A stretch of DNA of 64,000 bases, from positions 62,001 through 126,000 of the forward strand of contig NZ_JIAN01000010.1 in the NCBI RefSeq assembly GCF_000688475.1. The letters are read 5' to 3'. Position 1 is the stretch's first letter, and the number at the start of each line of letters is the position of its first letter. The position numbers and the translations under genes were made by a program. The notes beneath the pieces were generated by a model. That model was not told where the DNA came from. It made no database searches and saw only the letters and a list, made by a program, of their open reading frames with translations. This document shows, piece by piece, positions 1 through 7,373 of this stretch. This DNA comes from Cellulomonas sp. URHE0023. Lineage in GTDB: Bacteria; Actinomycetota; Actinomycetes; Actinomycetales; Cellulomonadaceae.

Positions 1-2
1 CG

Positions 3-1145
3 CTGCGGCTGATCATGGACTCCCTGCGGTACTGGATCCTCGAGATGCACGTGGACGGCTTCCGCTTCGACCTCGCGACGACCCTGGCCCGCGAGGACGG
101 GAGCTTCGAGAAGACCGCCTCGTTCTTCGACCTGATCACCCAGGACCCCGTGGTGGGCCGGACCAAGCTCATCGCGGAGCCGTGGGACGTGGGGCAGATG
201 GACAGCTACAGCCTGGGCCGCTTCCCGCCCCTGTGGAGCGAGTGGAACGGAAGGTACCGCGACAGCGTCCGGGACTTCTGGCGGGGGGCGGACGGGATGC
301 TCGGAGAGCTCGCCACCCGGCTCTCGGGATCGTCCGACCTGTTCGGCGGCTCGGTCCGGCGCCCGTCGGCGTCCGTCAACCTCGTCACGGTGCACGACGG
401 CTTCACGTTGCGGGACCTCGTCAGCTACGACCACAAGCACAACGAGGCGAACGGCGAGCAGAACCGTGACGGGTCGACCGACAACCGGTCCTGGAACAGC
501 GGCGCCGAGGGCGTCACGCAGGACCCGACGGTGAATGCCGTGCGAGGGTTGCGCACCCGGGCGATCCTCACGACGCTGCTCACCTCGCTGGGCACGCCGC
601 TGCTGCTCGGCGGCGACGAGCTGGGTCGGACCCAGGACGGCAACAACAACGCGTACAGCCAGGACGGCCCGATCACCTGGGTCGACTGGGCCACCGCGGA
701 CCAGACGCTGCTCGCCTTCACCCGTCGCCTCGTCGCGCTGCGCCGCGAGCACCCGGTCCTGCGCCGGCGGCGCTTCCTGACGGGCGCGCAGAGCGAGGAG
801 ATCGGCTGGTACTCGCCGACCGGCCGGTTCATGAGTGGTGCCGACTGGTCCGATCCTCGCGCTCGGTCGGTCGCCCTGTACCTCGACGGCGCGGACGCCC
901 CTGACCGTGACGACCACGGCAGGCCCCTGGTCGACTCGGACCTGCTGCTGCTCGTGAACGGCTGGTCGGGCGCGGTCGACTTCACGCTCCCCGACCCTCG
1001 CCCCGGCGCGTCGTGGACCATCGCCCTCGACTCCTCCAGCCCGCTCGGCGAGCCCGCCGACGCAGCACGGCGGGGTGTCGGTGAGCAGGTGCGGGTGCCG
1101 GGATGGTCGGTGCTCGTACTCACGAGTCCCGTTCCGGGGCTCTGA
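3..1145 (+). CDS. glgX: Glycogen debranching enzyme GlgX, C-terminal part (5' end outside window)
   Basis: Cytosolic GH13 isoamylase-type enzyme that hydrolyses alpha-1,6 branches of glycogen. The reading frame is open from the first bases of the window, so the N-terminal half lies upstream. About 380 C-terminal residues remain. Visible GH13 motifs are VDGFRFDLA (near residue 18 of the fragment, with the nucleophile Asp), IAEPWDVGQ (the acid/base Glu) and VTVHDGFTL (conserved His-Asp), followed by GTPLLLGGDELGRTQDGNNN, which is typical of GlgX/TreX. The C-terminal beta-domain ends at the stop codon. The family call is firm; GlgX versus the close relative TreX rests on general similarity. Confidence 0.92.
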   Translation: MRLIMDSLRYWILEMHVDGFRFDLATTLAREDGSFEKTASFFDLITQDPVVGRTKLIAEPWDVGQMDSYSLGRFPPLWSEWNGRYRDSVRDFWRGADGMLGELATRLSGSSDLFGGSVRRPSASVNLVTVHDGFTLRDLVSYDHKHNEANGEQNRDGSTDNRSWNSGAEGVTQDPTVNAVRGLRTRAILTTLLTSLGTPLLLGGDELGRTQDGNNNAYSQDGPITWVDWATADQTLLAFTRRLVALRREHPVLRRRRFLTGAQSEEIGWYSPTGRFMSGADWSDPRARSVALYLDGADAPDRDDHGRPLVDSDLLLLVNGWSGAVDFTLPDPRPGASWTIALDSSSPLGEPADAARRGVGEQVRVPGWSVLVLTSPVPGL

Positions 1146-1150
1146 CCGCA

Positions 1151-1186
1151 AGTATCAAATTCCGACCTGCTTAGTCCAATATTCGA
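1151..1186 (+). promoter_or_regulatory. AT-rich candidate promoter/operator ahead of the ssu leader
   Basis: This is the only AT-rich patch in the 410-base gap before ssuA. It contains ATCAAATTCC and TTAGTCCAATATTCG with an imperfect dyad (TCCGAC, seven bases, GTCCAA). It lies 45-80 bases upstream of the Cys-rich leader ORF, a sensible place for a promoter or a sulfur-responsive repressor site. No clean -35/-10 pair can be assigned, so this is only a candidate. Confidence 0.3.
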
Positions 1187-1230
1187 GACGCGGGTGTTGC
1201 GCGCGCCCTCGGACGGTCATCCTTCTTCAC

Positions 1231-1311
1231 ATGCAGACCATCCGCGCGGCCTCGACGTGCTGTCACGTCGCCATGGCTCCCGCGCGCACCTGCTGTCCGC
1301 GGACCTTCTGA
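1231..1311 (+). CDS. Cysteine-rich leader peptide (uORF) upstream of ssuABC
   Basis: ATG-started ORF of 26 codons ending in TGA at 1309-1311. The peptide has two adjacent-cysteine pairs, residues 10-11 and 21-22, encoded as TGC-TGT both times. Four Cys in 26 residues is far above background for this genome. No Shine-Dalgarno sequence precedes it. Cys-rich, often leaderless uORFs upstream of sulfur-assimilation genes are established cysteine-responsive attenuators in mycobacteria and are also annotated in other actinobacteria. Here the downstream operon is a sulfonate importer, which fits. Inference: ribosome stalling at the Cys codons when cysteinyl-tRNA is scarce alters folding of the roughly 245-base leader and raises ssuA expression. 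Confidence 0.62.
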   Translation: MQTIRAASTCCHVAMAPARTCCPRTF

Positions 1312-1420
1312 ACCTCGGCCCCGTCCCCCCTCGGCCGCACGTTCACCGCTCGGCCTTCGTCCTGCAGGACGGCCAGGCAGAACCGCGACCACCCCCGTCC
1401 CCCGCGGAGGAAACGCCCTC

Positions 1421-1531
1421 ATGGCGTCCACCCAGATCGTCCCTGCCCGAGTCCGCGACCACGCCGTCGCGCCTGCACGCGCCGCCGCGCGATGTCGACG
1501 ATGTCCGTCGCCCGCCCACCGCACGCGCTGA
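1421..1531 (+). CDS. Second short ORF in the ssu leader, with a strong ribosome-binding site
   Basis: ATG-started ORF of 36 codons, preceded by GGAGGAAA (1406-1413) at ideal spacing, a better ribosome site than that of ssuA itself. The predicted peptide is basic and Ala/Arg-rich and carries a CxxC-like CRRC at residues 25-28. It stops 25 bases before the ssuA start. It may be a second leader cistron that couples translation into ssuA, or a chance ORF whose Shine-Dalgarno belongs to a regulatory fold. No family is recognised. Confidence 0.35.
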   Translation: MASTQIVPARVRDHAVAPARAAARCRRCPSPAHRTR

Positions 1532-1556
1532 CCGACTCGATCCCCAAGGACCCGAC

Positions 1557-2684
1557 ATGACTGCTCGCCCCGCGCACCGCGCGCGCCGCCTCGCCGCCAC
1601 CCTCACAGCCCTGCTCACCGCGGGTGTCCTCACCTCTCTCGCGGCGTGCTCTGCCGACAGCGGAGCCGCCGCAGAACCGTCCGCGACGGCGTCGGACGAC
1701 GCGCCCGCAACACTTGCCGAGGCCGACGAGCTGCGTCTCGGCTACTTCGCCAACGTCACGCACGCGATCCCCGTGATCGGCGTCGAGGACGGCACCTACC
1801 AGGAGACTCTCGGCGACACGAAGCTGACGACCGAGATCTTCAACGCCGGACCGGCGGCCGTCGAGGCGCTGTTCGGCGGCGCGATCGACGCCGCCTACGT
1901 GGGCCCGAACCCCGCGATCAACGCGTTCTCGAAGTCGGACGGCAAGGCGATCCGGATCGTCTCGGGCGCGACCTCGGGCGGCGCACAGCTCGTCGTGGTC
2001 GACGCCATCACGAGCCCGGCGGACCTCAAGGGCAAGACCCTCGCCACGCCGCAGCTCGGCAACACCCAGGACGTCGCGCTGCGCGCCTGGCTCGCCGACG
2101 AGGACCTGACCAGCTCGCTCACCGGCGCCGCATCCGACGTCAACGTCGTGCCGCAGGAGAACTCGCAGACGCTCGACGCCTTCAAGGCCGGCCAGGTCGA
2201 CGGCGCGTGGCTCCCCGAGCCGTGGGCGTCGCGACTGGTCGACGCGGGGGCGCACGTGCTGGTCGACGAGAAGGACCTGTGGCCGGACGGCGACTTCGTC
2301 ACCACCCAGCTCATCGTCTCCACCGACTTCCTCGACAAGTACCCCGGCACCGTCAAGAAGCTCATCGAGGCGGAGTACGCCACCAACGAGTGGATCACGG
2401 CGAACCCGGACGAGGCCAAGACGGCCGTCAACACGAACATCGAGAAGCTGACGGGCAAGCCCCTCGCAGACGGCGTGCTCGACCGGGCGTGGGACAACCT
2501 GCGCCTCACGCTCGACCCGATCGCCTCGAGCCTGCAGACGTCGGCGGACCACGCCGTCGCCGTGGGAACGTCCAAGAAGACGGACCTCACGGGCATCTAC
2601 GACCTCGCGCTGCTCAACCAGGTGCTCGAGGCCAACGGACAGGAACCGGCCGACGACGCCGGGTTGGGAGCTGGCGGGAAGTGA
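1557..2684 (+). CDS. ssuA: ABC transporter substrate-binding lipoprotein, aliphatic sulfonate/taurine type (SsuA-like)
   Basis: Extracytoplasmic solute receptor of 375 aa for an organosulfur importer. The ATG at 1557 has AAGGA six bases upstream. Residues 1-31 form a twin-Arg-rich lipoprotein signal with lipobox LAAC, so Cys31 should be lipidated. The rest is an NMT1/SsuA-type periplasmic fold: RLGYFANVTHA opens the first lobe, and AAYVGPNPAIN and LPEPWASRLV are characteristic stretches. It overlaps ssuB by GTGA. Nitrate, sulfonate and taurine receptors share this fold; the Cys-rich leader and the nearby flavin monooxygenases argue for a sulfur substrate rather than nitrate or thiamine precursors. 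The exact ligand cannot be read from sequence. Confidence 0.85.
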   Translation: MTARPAHRARRLAATLTALLTAGVLTSLAACSADSGAAAEPSATASDDAPATLAEADELRLGYFANVTHAIPVIGVEDGTYQETLGDTKLTTEIFNAGPAAVEALFGGAIDAAYVGPNPAINAFSKSDGKAIRIVSGATSGGAQLVVVDAITSPADLKGKTLATPQLGNTQDVALRAWLADEDLTSSLTGAASDVNVVPQENSQTLDAFKAGQVDGAWLPEPWASRLVDAGAHVLVDEKDLWPDGDFVTTQLIVSTDFLDKYPGTVKKLIEAEYATNEWITANPDEAKTAVNTNIEKLTGKPLADGVLDRAWDNLRLTLDPIASSLQTSADHAVAVGTSKKTDLTGIYDLALLNQVLEANGQEPADDAGLGAGGK

Positions 2685-3472
2685 CCACCACCGCGACGGC
2701 GGCCGGCGGCCCGGGCATCGACGCCCCGGCCGCTGTTGCGGCGCGCCTCACCGACGTCACCCAGCACTTCGGTGAGGCCTCGCGCCCGCCCGTGCTCGAG
2801 CACATCGACCTGACGGTCCAGCCCGGCGAGTTCGTCTGCCTGCTCGGCGCCTCAGGGTGCGGCAAGTCGACCCTCCTGTCCCTGGTCGCCGGGCTCGACA
2901 AGCCCGTCTCGGGTCAGGTCGACGTGCCCGGTGGCCGACCGGCGCTCATGTTCCAGGAGCCGGCGCTCTACCCGTGGCTCTCCGCGGGCGCCAACGTCGA
3001 GCTCGCCCTGCGTCTGCGCGGCGTGCCGCGCAAGGAGCGCAAGGCCGAGGCCCAGCGGCTTCTGTCGCTCGTCCGGCTCGACGGCGCCGCTCCGAAGCGC
3101 GTCCACGAGCTCTCCGGTGGCATGCGCCAGCGCGTCGCACTGGCCCGTGCGCTCGCGCAGGAAGGCGACCTGCTGCTCATGGACGAGCCGTTCGCGGCTC
3201 TCGACGCGATCACCCGCGACGTCCTGCACGAGGAGCTCACCCGCATCTGGTCGGAGACCGGACGCGCCGTGATCTTCGTGACCCACAACGTCCGGGAGGC
3301 GGTGCGGCTCGGTCAGCGCGTCGTCCTGCTGTCGTCGCGACCCGGACGGGTGGTGCGCGAGTGGCGCATCGACATCCCGCAGCCGCGTCGCATCGAGGAC
3401 GCCGACGTGTCCGCGCTCAGTGCCGAGATCACGGAGCACCTGCGTGAGGAGATCGCCCGCCATGGCCACTGA
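2681..3472 (+). CDS. ssuB: ABC transporter ATP-binding protein, sulfonate type (SsuB-like)
   Basis: Cytoplasmic ATPase (263 aa) that powers the SsuABC importer. The start is the GTG at 2681, overlapping the ssuA stop (GTGA), with GGGAG about ten bases upstream. Walker A is GASGCGKST, the Q-loop is FQEPALYPW, the signature is LSGGMRQRVALARAL, Walker B is LLLMDEPFAALD, and the H-loop is VTHNVREA. These are the usual SsuB/NrtD/TauB features. The last 11 bases overlap ssuC, so all three genes should be translated together. Confidence 0.88.
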   Translation: MTTTATAAGGPGIDAPAAVAARLTDVTQHFGEASRPPVLEHIDLTVQPGEFVCLLGASGCGKSTLLSLVAGLDKPVSGQVDVPGGRPALMFQEPALYPWLSAGANVELALRLRGVPRKERKAEAQRLLSLVRLDGAAPKRVHELSGGMRQRVALARALAQEGDLLLMDEPFAALDAITRDVLHEELTRIWSETGRAVIFVTHNVREAVRLGQRVVLLSSRPGRVVREWRIDIPQPRRIEDADVSALSAEITEHLREEIARHGH

Positions 3473-4382
3473 GACCAGCACCCCCGCCGCACCGGCGGTC
3501 CACGGCCGCCCGTCGGACAGCGCACTTGCCGCCGGGCTCGATGCGCTCGAGACGCCGATCGTCAACCCGCGCCCCTCGTTCGCCGTGTCCGTGTGGCGCT
3601 CGGCGTGGCCCGTGCTCGCCGCCCTCGCTGCGCTCGTCGTCGTCTGGCAGGTCGCGTACACGCTCGAGCTGAAGCCGCCCTACGCGCTGCCGAGCCCCGC
3701 CGACACCTGGCAGACGTTCGTCTCGACCGTCCAGGACGGGACCGCCTGGCTTGCCATGAGCACGAGCGTGCGCCGCGCGGCCGTCGGGTTCGTGCTGTCG
3801 GTCGTCGTGGGTGTCGCGATCGGCACGGCGCTCGCTGCGTCGCAGCTGTTGCGCCGTGCGTTCGGACCCATCATCACCGGACTGCAGTCCCTGCCGTCGG
3901 TGGCCTGGGTGCCCGCAGCGGTCATCTGGTTCGGCCTGACGGACGCCACGATGTACGCGGTCGTCCTGCTCGGTGCGGTGCCGTCGATCGTCAACGGCCT
4001 GCTCACGGGCACCGACCAGGTACCGCCCTTGTTCCTGCGCGTCGGTCAGGTGCTCGGGGCCCGCGGCTGGACCCGGATCCGGTACGTGCTCCTCCCGGCG
4101 GCGCTCCCTGGCTTCCTCGGAGGCCTCAAGCAGGGCTGGGCGTTCGCGTGGCGCTCGCTCATGGCTGCCGAGCTCATCACCGTGGCCATCGGCGGTGGCC
4201 TCGGCCAGCTGCTGGACACCGGCCGGAGCCTCAACGACATGTCCTTGGTGATCGTGTCGATCTTCCTCATCTTCCTGGTCGGCATCGCGATCGAGCTGAT
4301 CGTCTTCTCGCCCCTCGAGCGCGCGGTGCTCCACTCGCGCGGCCTGACGGGTCAGACATCGAGCACGGGCCGCCGCAAGTAG
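3462..4382 (+). CDS. ssuC: ABC transporter permease, sulfonate type (SsuC-like)
   Basis: Inner-membrane permease of 306 aa. An ATG inside the ssuB end (3462) with GAGGAG upstream is preferred over the longer reading, because the first residues of the longer version are only ssuB read in another frame. About six membrane segments follow a soluble N-terminus of about 45 residues. The coupling (EAA) loop is visible as GARGWTRIRYVLLPAALPG, which docks onto SsuB. The gene ends the ssuABC operon; no ssuD or flavin reductase follows. Confidence 0.87.
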   Translation: MATETSTPAAPAVHGRPSDSALAAGLDALETPIVNPRPSFAVSVWRSAWPVLAALAALVVVWQVAYTLELKPPYALPSPADTWQTFVSTVQDGTAWLAMSTSVRRAAVGFVLSVVVGVAIGTALAASQLLRRAFGPIITGLQSLPSVAWVPAAVIWFGLTDATMYAVVLLGAVPSIVNGLLTGTDQVPPLFLRVGQVLGARGWTRIRYVLLPAALPGFLGGLKQGWAFAWRSLMAAELITVAIGGGLGQLLDTGRSLNDMSLVIVSIFLIFLVGIAIELIVFSPLERAVLHSRGLTGQTSSTGRRK

Positions 4383-4437
4383 TGCCGACCGGCGGTTCAG
4401 GCTCGATCTGAGTCGCACCCTCTGCCACCATCAGCAC

Positions 4438-5265
4438 GTGACCACCCGCGATGCGATCTGGACCCAGGCACATCTGAGACTCGCCGGCCACGACGTCTTC
4501 TACCGACGTAGCCCCGACGTCGAGGGCGGCATCCCGATCGTGCACGTCCACGGGTTCGGGATCTCCGGCTCGTACCTCATGCCGACGGCCCGGCTGCTGA
4601 CCGACAGGGGCGCCAACCTGGTGCCCGACCTGCCGGGCTACGGCCGGAGCGAGCGCTGGGACCGCACCCTGGGCATCCCTGCGCTCGCGCACGCCCTGCT
4701 GGAGATCCTCGACATCCTGGGGTTCGAGAAGGTCATCCTCGTGGGGAACTCTCTGGGATCGGTCATCAGCCTCGAGGTCGCGCACGCGGCGCGCGAGCGC
4801 GTGCACCGGCTCGTGCTCGTCTCCCCCGCCGGTGGCCAGCACAACCAGCCGCTGCGGCGCGCTCTGATGCAGCTCGCGACGGACGGCATCCGCGAGAGTC
4901 CGCAGATGGCGCGCGTCGCCGTGCCGGACTACCTGAAGTTCGGCCCGATCAACACGCTGAACCTCCTCTCCGAGCTCACGCGGTTCCCCTCGCTCGAGCG
5001 GCTCCTGCGGGTGCAGGTGCCCTCGCTCGCGGTCATCGGCTCCAAGGACCCGCTCATGCCGGCCCCGCCCCGGGTCCGGGAGGTCGGCACGAGCGCCCCC
5101 GACCACGTCACCGTCGTGCTCATCGAGGGCGCCGCCCACGCGATCAACTTCAGCCACCCGGGCGAGCTCGCGCACGTGATCACGTCGTGGTTGGACGACA
5201 AGGAGATCGTGGACGACCCCGACCAGCCGGGTTTGACGCGGGTGCTGCGGCTGCCGCGCGGCTGA
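4438..5265 (+). CDS. Alpha/beta-fold hydrolase downstream of ssuC
   Basis: Predicted cytosolic serine hydrolase of 275 aa starting at GTG 4438. The oxyanion segment is HVHGFGISG, the nucleophile elbow is VGNSLGS, the acid is in VIGSKDPLM, and the catalytic His is in GAAHAINFS, giving a complete Ser-Asp-His triad. It lies 55 bases after ssuC on the same strand and ends exactly where the opposing esterase gene ends. A CACCAT box six bases before the GTG hints at a separate leaderless transcript. The substrate is unknown; proximity to sulfur-scavenging genes suggests, but does not prove, action on an organosulfur ester or a monooxygenase product. Confidence 0.8.
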   Translation: MTTRDAIWTQAHLRLAGHDVFYRRSPDVEGGIPIVHVHGFGISGSYLMPTARLLTDRGANLVPDLPGYGRSERWDRTLGIPALAHALLEILDILGFEKVILVGNSLGSVISLEVAHAARERVHRLVLVSPAGGQHNQPLRRALMQLATDGIRESPQMARVAVPDYLKFGPINTLNLLSELTRFPSLERLLRVQVPSLAVIGSKDPLMPAPPRVREVGTSAPDHVTVVLIEGAAHAINFSHPGELAHVITSWLDDKEIVDDPDQPGLTRVLRLPRG

Positions 5266-5272
5266 TCAGCCG
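5259..5272. terminator. Perfect palindrome spanning two convergent stop codons
   Basis: CGGCTGATCAGCCG is perfectly self-complementary and its centre TGATCA contains both stop codons, TGA of the plus-strand hydrolase and TGA of the minus-strand esterase. It could form a short hairpin in either transcript and act as a weak bidirectional end signal. There is no T-run. Confidence 0.35.
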
Positions 5273-5979
5273 GTCAGCCGCTCCAGCAGGAGCGCCCGGA
5301 GCTGCGGGTCTGCGAGGGGTCTGAAGTGCCCGGGGGTCTGCAGCACGACGTCCTGCGCACCGTCCAGGTGGCTGCCGGCCGGGATGTGCGGGTCCCAGAA
5401 CGCGTGCGCCGACGTGATCCGGTGGTTGACCTCGACCTCCGCGGCCAGGGCCACGATCGTGGCGTCGGACGGGACGAACGCCCGGACGGACCGCATCGGG
5501 ATCCAGCGCGCGTAGACCGAACCCGAGAACGGCGTGTTGACGGCCACCATCGAGGAGATCCGGCCCTGCGGGTCGTGCTCCAGCATGGCGAGCTTCCCGA
5601 CGAGACCGCCCTTGCTGTGCGCGACCAGCACGACGTCGCGCAGGTCGTGCTCCTCGAGGAACTCGGAGAGCACCCGCGCGGTGTCGGGGACGGGTCGTCG
5701 GTTGTAGCCGAGCGTCGGCACGGCGTACACCCGCACACCGTGCGCGTAGAGCATCTCGGCGACCGGTCGCAGGAACTGCCAGGGCTCCCACACGCCCGGC
5801 ACGAGCACGACGGGCGGGCCGACCGGCTGCTCAGGCTCGAGGTAGTCGTCCGAACCACGGGGGCTGCCCGCCTGCCAGCGCAGCACGCTGGCGTAGTCCC
5901 GGACCCGCCACCACAGGTGACGCACCGCCCCGGGGGCTGGTGGCGCGTCGGCGTCCGGCATGCGGCCATAGTGCCGCAT
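5266..5979 (-). CDS. Esterase/lipase-like alpha/beta hydrolase, last gene of the SAM-riboswitch operon
   Basis: Predicted hydrolase of 237 aa. The ATG at 5979 is chosen because GGAGG lies six bases upstream; an internal ATG at 5961 and a longer frame to 6090 are alternatives without a ribosome site. VVLVPGVWEPWQFL resembles the oxyanion region of triacylglycerol lipases, and LVAHSKGGLVG is the nucleophile elbow with Ser in HSKGG, a form seen in lipases and PGAP1-like hydrolases. A late His (TPGHFRPL) may complete the triad. It starts 16 bases after the upstream monooxygenase stop, so the two genes form one operon. No signal peptide is seen. The substrate is unknown. Confidence 0.75.
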   Translation of the reverse strand: MRHYGRMPDADAPPAPGAVRHLWWRVRDYASVLRWQAGSPRGSDDYLEPEQPVGPPVVLVPGVWEPWQFLRPVAEMLYAHGVRVYAVPTLGYNRRPVPDTARVLSEFLEEHDLRDVVLVAHSKGGLVGKLAMLEHDPQGRISSMVAVNTPFSGSVYARWIPMRSVRAFVPSDATIVALAAEVEVNHRITSAHAFWDPHIPAGSHLDGAQDVVLQTPGHFRPLADPQLRALLLERLTG

Positions 5980-5995
5980 GCCGGACCTCCGAGTC

Positions 5996-7357
5996 TCAGA
6001 CTCGTGCAGGCTCTCGCACGCGGACGGGCACCGGCAGACCGAGGTTGTCGCGCAGCGTCGTCCCGGTGTAGTCCGCCCGGAGCGAACCACGCTCCTGAAG
6101 CAGCGGAACGACCTTGTCGACGAACTCGTCGAGCCCGGTGGGGACGAGGTGCGAGCCGACGATGAACCCGTCGGACCCGTCGTCCTGCACGAAGTCGTCG
6201 ATCTGGTCGGCCACCTGCTGCGCCGTCCCCACGAACTCGGCCCGCGTGTACTGGTCGATCACGACCTCACGGGCGGACAGGCGCTTCTCGGCCGCCACCG
6301 CGCGCAGCCGCTCGGCCCAGACCAGCAGGTCGGACTCGAGCCGGGCACGGCCCTGGATGAACGGCGGTGCGTCGACGTCCGGATCGAACGACGGCAGCGG
6401 GCCGTCAGGGTCGAAGTCGGACAGGTCGCGGTTCCAGACCAGCTCGAGGAGTACGCGCGCGGTCTGCGGGGTGACCTGCTGCTCCCGCACCCAGACCGCC
6501 TTCTCCTGCGCCTCGGCCTCGGTGTCTGCGAGCACGAACGACCCGCTGGGCAGGAGCTTGACGTCCTGGGGTCGGCGCCCGAACGCGACCGCCCGCCGTT
6601 TGATGTCGGCGTAGTACGCCTTGGCCTCCGGCAGGTGCGTGAACGGCGAGAAGATCGCGTCCGAGTTGGCAGCGGCAAAGTCCCGGCCCTGAGGCGAGAC
6701 GCCGGCCTGCAGGATCACCGGCTGCCCCTGCGGCGACCGCGGGACGGTGAACCGTCCGTGGACGTCGAACTGGGGCCCGGCGTGCCGGAACGCCCCGACG
6801 TCGCCCGAGCGCACGAACTGCCCGGTCGCCTTGTCAGCCACGATCTCGTCGTCGGCCCACGAGTCCCACAGCTCGCGGACCAGGGCCAGCGACTCCGCCG
6901 CCCGCTCGTACCGCGCCGACCGGTCGAGGAAGCCGCCGCGGCGGAAGTTCTGGCCCGTGAACGCATCGAACGACGTCACGATGTTCCAGGCCGCACGTCC
7001 TCCTGACAGATGGTCCAGGGACGCCAGCTGACGGGCGAGCTCATACGGCTCGTTGAAGGTCGCGTTGATCGTCCCGGCGAGTCCGAGGTGATCGGTCACC
7101 GCCGCGAGCGATGCGAGCACCGTGAACGTGTCCGGCCGGCCGATGATGTCCTGGTCGAAGATCTGCCCGCCGCGCTCCCGCAGTGCGAGCCCCTCGGCAA
7201 GGAAGAAGAAGTCGAACTTGCCGCGTTCGGCGGTCCTCGCCGTGTGCTCGAAGCTCGAGAACTCGATCTGGCTGCCCGACTCGGGCAGGCCCCACAGCGT
7301 GTGGTGGTTCACCCCGCCCAGGTAGGCACCGAGGATGATCTGCTTGCGTGTCGTCAT
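5996..7357 (-). CDS. LLM-class FMN-dependent monooxygenase, NtaA/SnaA/DszA type (first copy)
   Basis: Flavin-dependent monooxygenase of 453 aa that would use reduced FMN supplied by a separate reductase. It opens MTTRKQIILGAYL and contains NHHTLW, the NtaA-family core FDFFFLAEGLALR, and SGGRAAWNIVTSFD with the FMN-binding NIVTS stretch. PVILQAGVSPQGRDFAA is another family signature. Relatives oxidise nitrilotriacetate, dibenzothiophene sulfone, dimethyl sulfide or long-chain alkanes. Location beside ssuABC and behind a SAM riboswitch points to desulfonation or sulfone cleavage, an inference from context. It starts 16 bases after the second copy and precedes the esterase gene. Confidence 0.88.
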   Translation of the reverse strand: MTTRKQIILGAYLGGVNHHTLWGLPESGSQIEFSSFEHTARTAERGKFDFFFLAEGLALRERGGQIFDQDIIGRPDTFTVLASLAAVTDHLGLAGTINATFNEPYELARQLASLDHLSGGRAAWNIVTSFDAFTGQNFRRGGFLDRSARYERAAESLALVRELWDSWADDEIVADKATGQFVRSGDVGAFRHAGPQFDVHGRFTVPRSPQGQPVILQAGVSPQGRDFAAANSDAIFSPFTHLPEAKAYYADIKRRAVAFGRRPQDVKLLPSGSFVLADTEAEAQEKAVWVREQQVTPQTARVLLELVWNRDLSDFDPDGPLPSFDPDVDAPPFIQGRARLESDLLVWAERLRAVAAEKRLSAREVVIDQYTRAEFVGTAQQVADQIDDFVQDDGSDGFIVGSHLVPTGLDEFVDKVVPLLQERGSLRADYTGTTLRDNLGLPVPVRVREPARV

Positions 7358-7373
7358 GGTCGTCGTCCTCGTC

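Noticed and set aside
1151-1186. Riboswitch aptamer directly before ssuA
   Set aside because: None of the SAM-IV or S-box sequence blocks seen at 8.7 kb could be found in the 1146-1556 leader.
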